Source: Nocardia aurantia (GTDB lineage: Bacteria > Actinomycetota > Actinomycetes > Mycobacteriales > Mycobacteriaceae). From it: DNA of 64,000 nucleotides. The stretch covers positions 248,001 through 312,000 of the forward strand of contig NZ_WEGI01000003.1 of assembly GCF_009604425.1 (NCBI RefSeq), given 5' to 3'. A program made the translations under genes and the position numbers. The notes beneath the pieces were generated by a model. It was not told the origin of the DNA, searched no databases, and was given only the letters and a program-made list of their open reading frames with translations. The stretch's first letter is position 1; every line of letters starts with the position of its first letter. Positions 46,130 through 64,000 of this stretch are shown here, piece after piece.

Positions 46130-46130
<1 letters not shown>
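31128..46130 (+). CDS. Nonribosomal peptide synthetase 1, four modules (5000 aa)
   Basis: The start is set at the ATG at 31128 after GAGGAAG; the frame opens at 30945, but the extra 61 residues match nothing. Domain order with rough residues: C 1-440, A 443-955, T 965-1040; C 1057-1480, A 1505-2003, T 2020-2090; C 2105-2540, A 2553-3013, N-methyltransferase 3014-3394 inserted before the last A motifs, T 3455-3535; C 3545-3980, A 3992-4455, N-methyltransferase 4456-4854, T 4905-4980. All four carrier domains carry the phosphopantetheine Ser in GGHSL. The first A domain has the canonical Thr code. The protein begins with a C domain, so the chain is probably started by an acyl group rather than a free amino acid. 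The stop overlaps the next NRPS gene (TGATG). No epimerase or thioesterase is present. Confidence 0.97.
34290..37410 (+). other. NRPS module 2: C-A-T
   Basis: The C domain has HHIAGDG near 34680. The A-domain pocket reads DAYFIGAVFK by my alignment ([33 protein letters not shown]). I do not recognise this code; its make-up suggests a neutral side chain. The T domain has LGGHSL near 37271. Confidence 0.75.
37430..41720 (+). other. NRPS module 3: C-A-nMT-T, N-methylated residue
   Basis: The A-domain pocket reads DAYFITLVDK ([33 protein letters not shown]). After the A8 motif ([13 protein letters not shown]) an N-methyltransferase domain is inserted at about 40169-41310, with the SAM loop [11 protein letters not shown] near 40374 and NSVIQYFPG near 40593. 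The A domain then resumes with LPEFMVPA and [10 protein letters not shown]. The residue added here should be N-methylated. Confidence 0.85.
41750..46060 (+). other. NRPS module 4: C-A-nMT-T, N-methylated residue
   Basis: The A-domain pocket reads DAYFIGGACK ([33 protein letters not shown]), different from module 3. The inserted N-methyltransferase at about 44497-45690 is very close to that of module 3, with [11 protein letters not shown] near 44709 and NSVIQYFPG near 44935. The T domain has LGGHSL near 45950. The residue should be N-methylated. Confidence 0.85.

Positions 46131-64000
<17,870 letters not shown>

Overview
The window is high-GC actinomycete DNA. Gene content suggests Nocardia or a close relative in the Mycobacteriales: FadE-type lipid catabolism genes, fused HTH regulators, several secreted lipoproteins, an ECF41 sigma factor, roadblock proteins and a very large NRPS. 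The genus is an inference; no rRNA or other marker gene lies in the window.

Layout. (1) 1-2324: an SDR oxidoreductase cut by the left edge, a divergent MmyB-type regulator, and an unusual XRE-TetR double-HTH regulator. (2) 2325-6279: a tight four-gene operon (acyl-CoA dehydrogenase, APH-type kinase, SDR, enoyl-CoA hydratase) divergent from the XRE-TetR gene, with two perfect palindromes in between. The first two genes look like a split version of mammalian ACAD10/ACAD11, so the operon probably degrades 4-hydroxyacyl-CoAs. (3) 6286-11433: a DUF1330-like protein, two luciferase-like monooxygenases, a PAS-GGDEF diguanylate cyclase and a class I terpene synthase, all on the minus strand. (4) 11660-15154: three roadblock/LC7 proteins, an ECF41 sigma factor and an NDH-2-like flavoprotein in one minus-strand run. 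(5) 15554-17712: an OafA-type acyltransferase and a secreted SGNH hydrolase.

(6) 17855-23288: a lipoprotein, a TerY-like vWA protein, a PP2C phosphatase, a transmembrane kinase with a seven-bladed YVTN propeller outside the cell, and a secreted class C beta-lactamase-like hydrolase. This is a TerY-P (vWA/PP2C/kinase) triad rebuilt as a trans-envelope signalling system. (7) 23393-25771: an orphan LuxR-type DNA-binding protein and a caspase plus EACC1 pair of the biological-conflict type, flanked on both sides by an imperfect direct repeat of about 95 bp. (8) 26002-28042: a MarR regulator and a divergent DHA2 efflux pump sharing two operator palindromes. (9) 28315-30338: a lipoprotein alkaline phosphatase and a coupled lipoprotein.

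(10) 31128-64000: two translationally coupled NRPS genes that fill half of the window. The first is complete (5000 aa, four modules); the second is open at the right edge (5957 codons seen, modules 5-9). Order: C-A(Thr)-T, C-A-T, C-A-nMT-T, C-A-nMT-T // C-A-T, C-A-T-E, C-A-T-E, C-A-T, C-A... Predicted product: an N-acylated (inferred from the leading C domain) peptide of at least nine residues that begins with Thr, has N-methylated residues 3 and 4 and D-residues 6 and 7. No thioesterase, MbtH-like protein, transporter or acyl-AMP ligase of the cluster is inside the window, so the cluster continues to the right.
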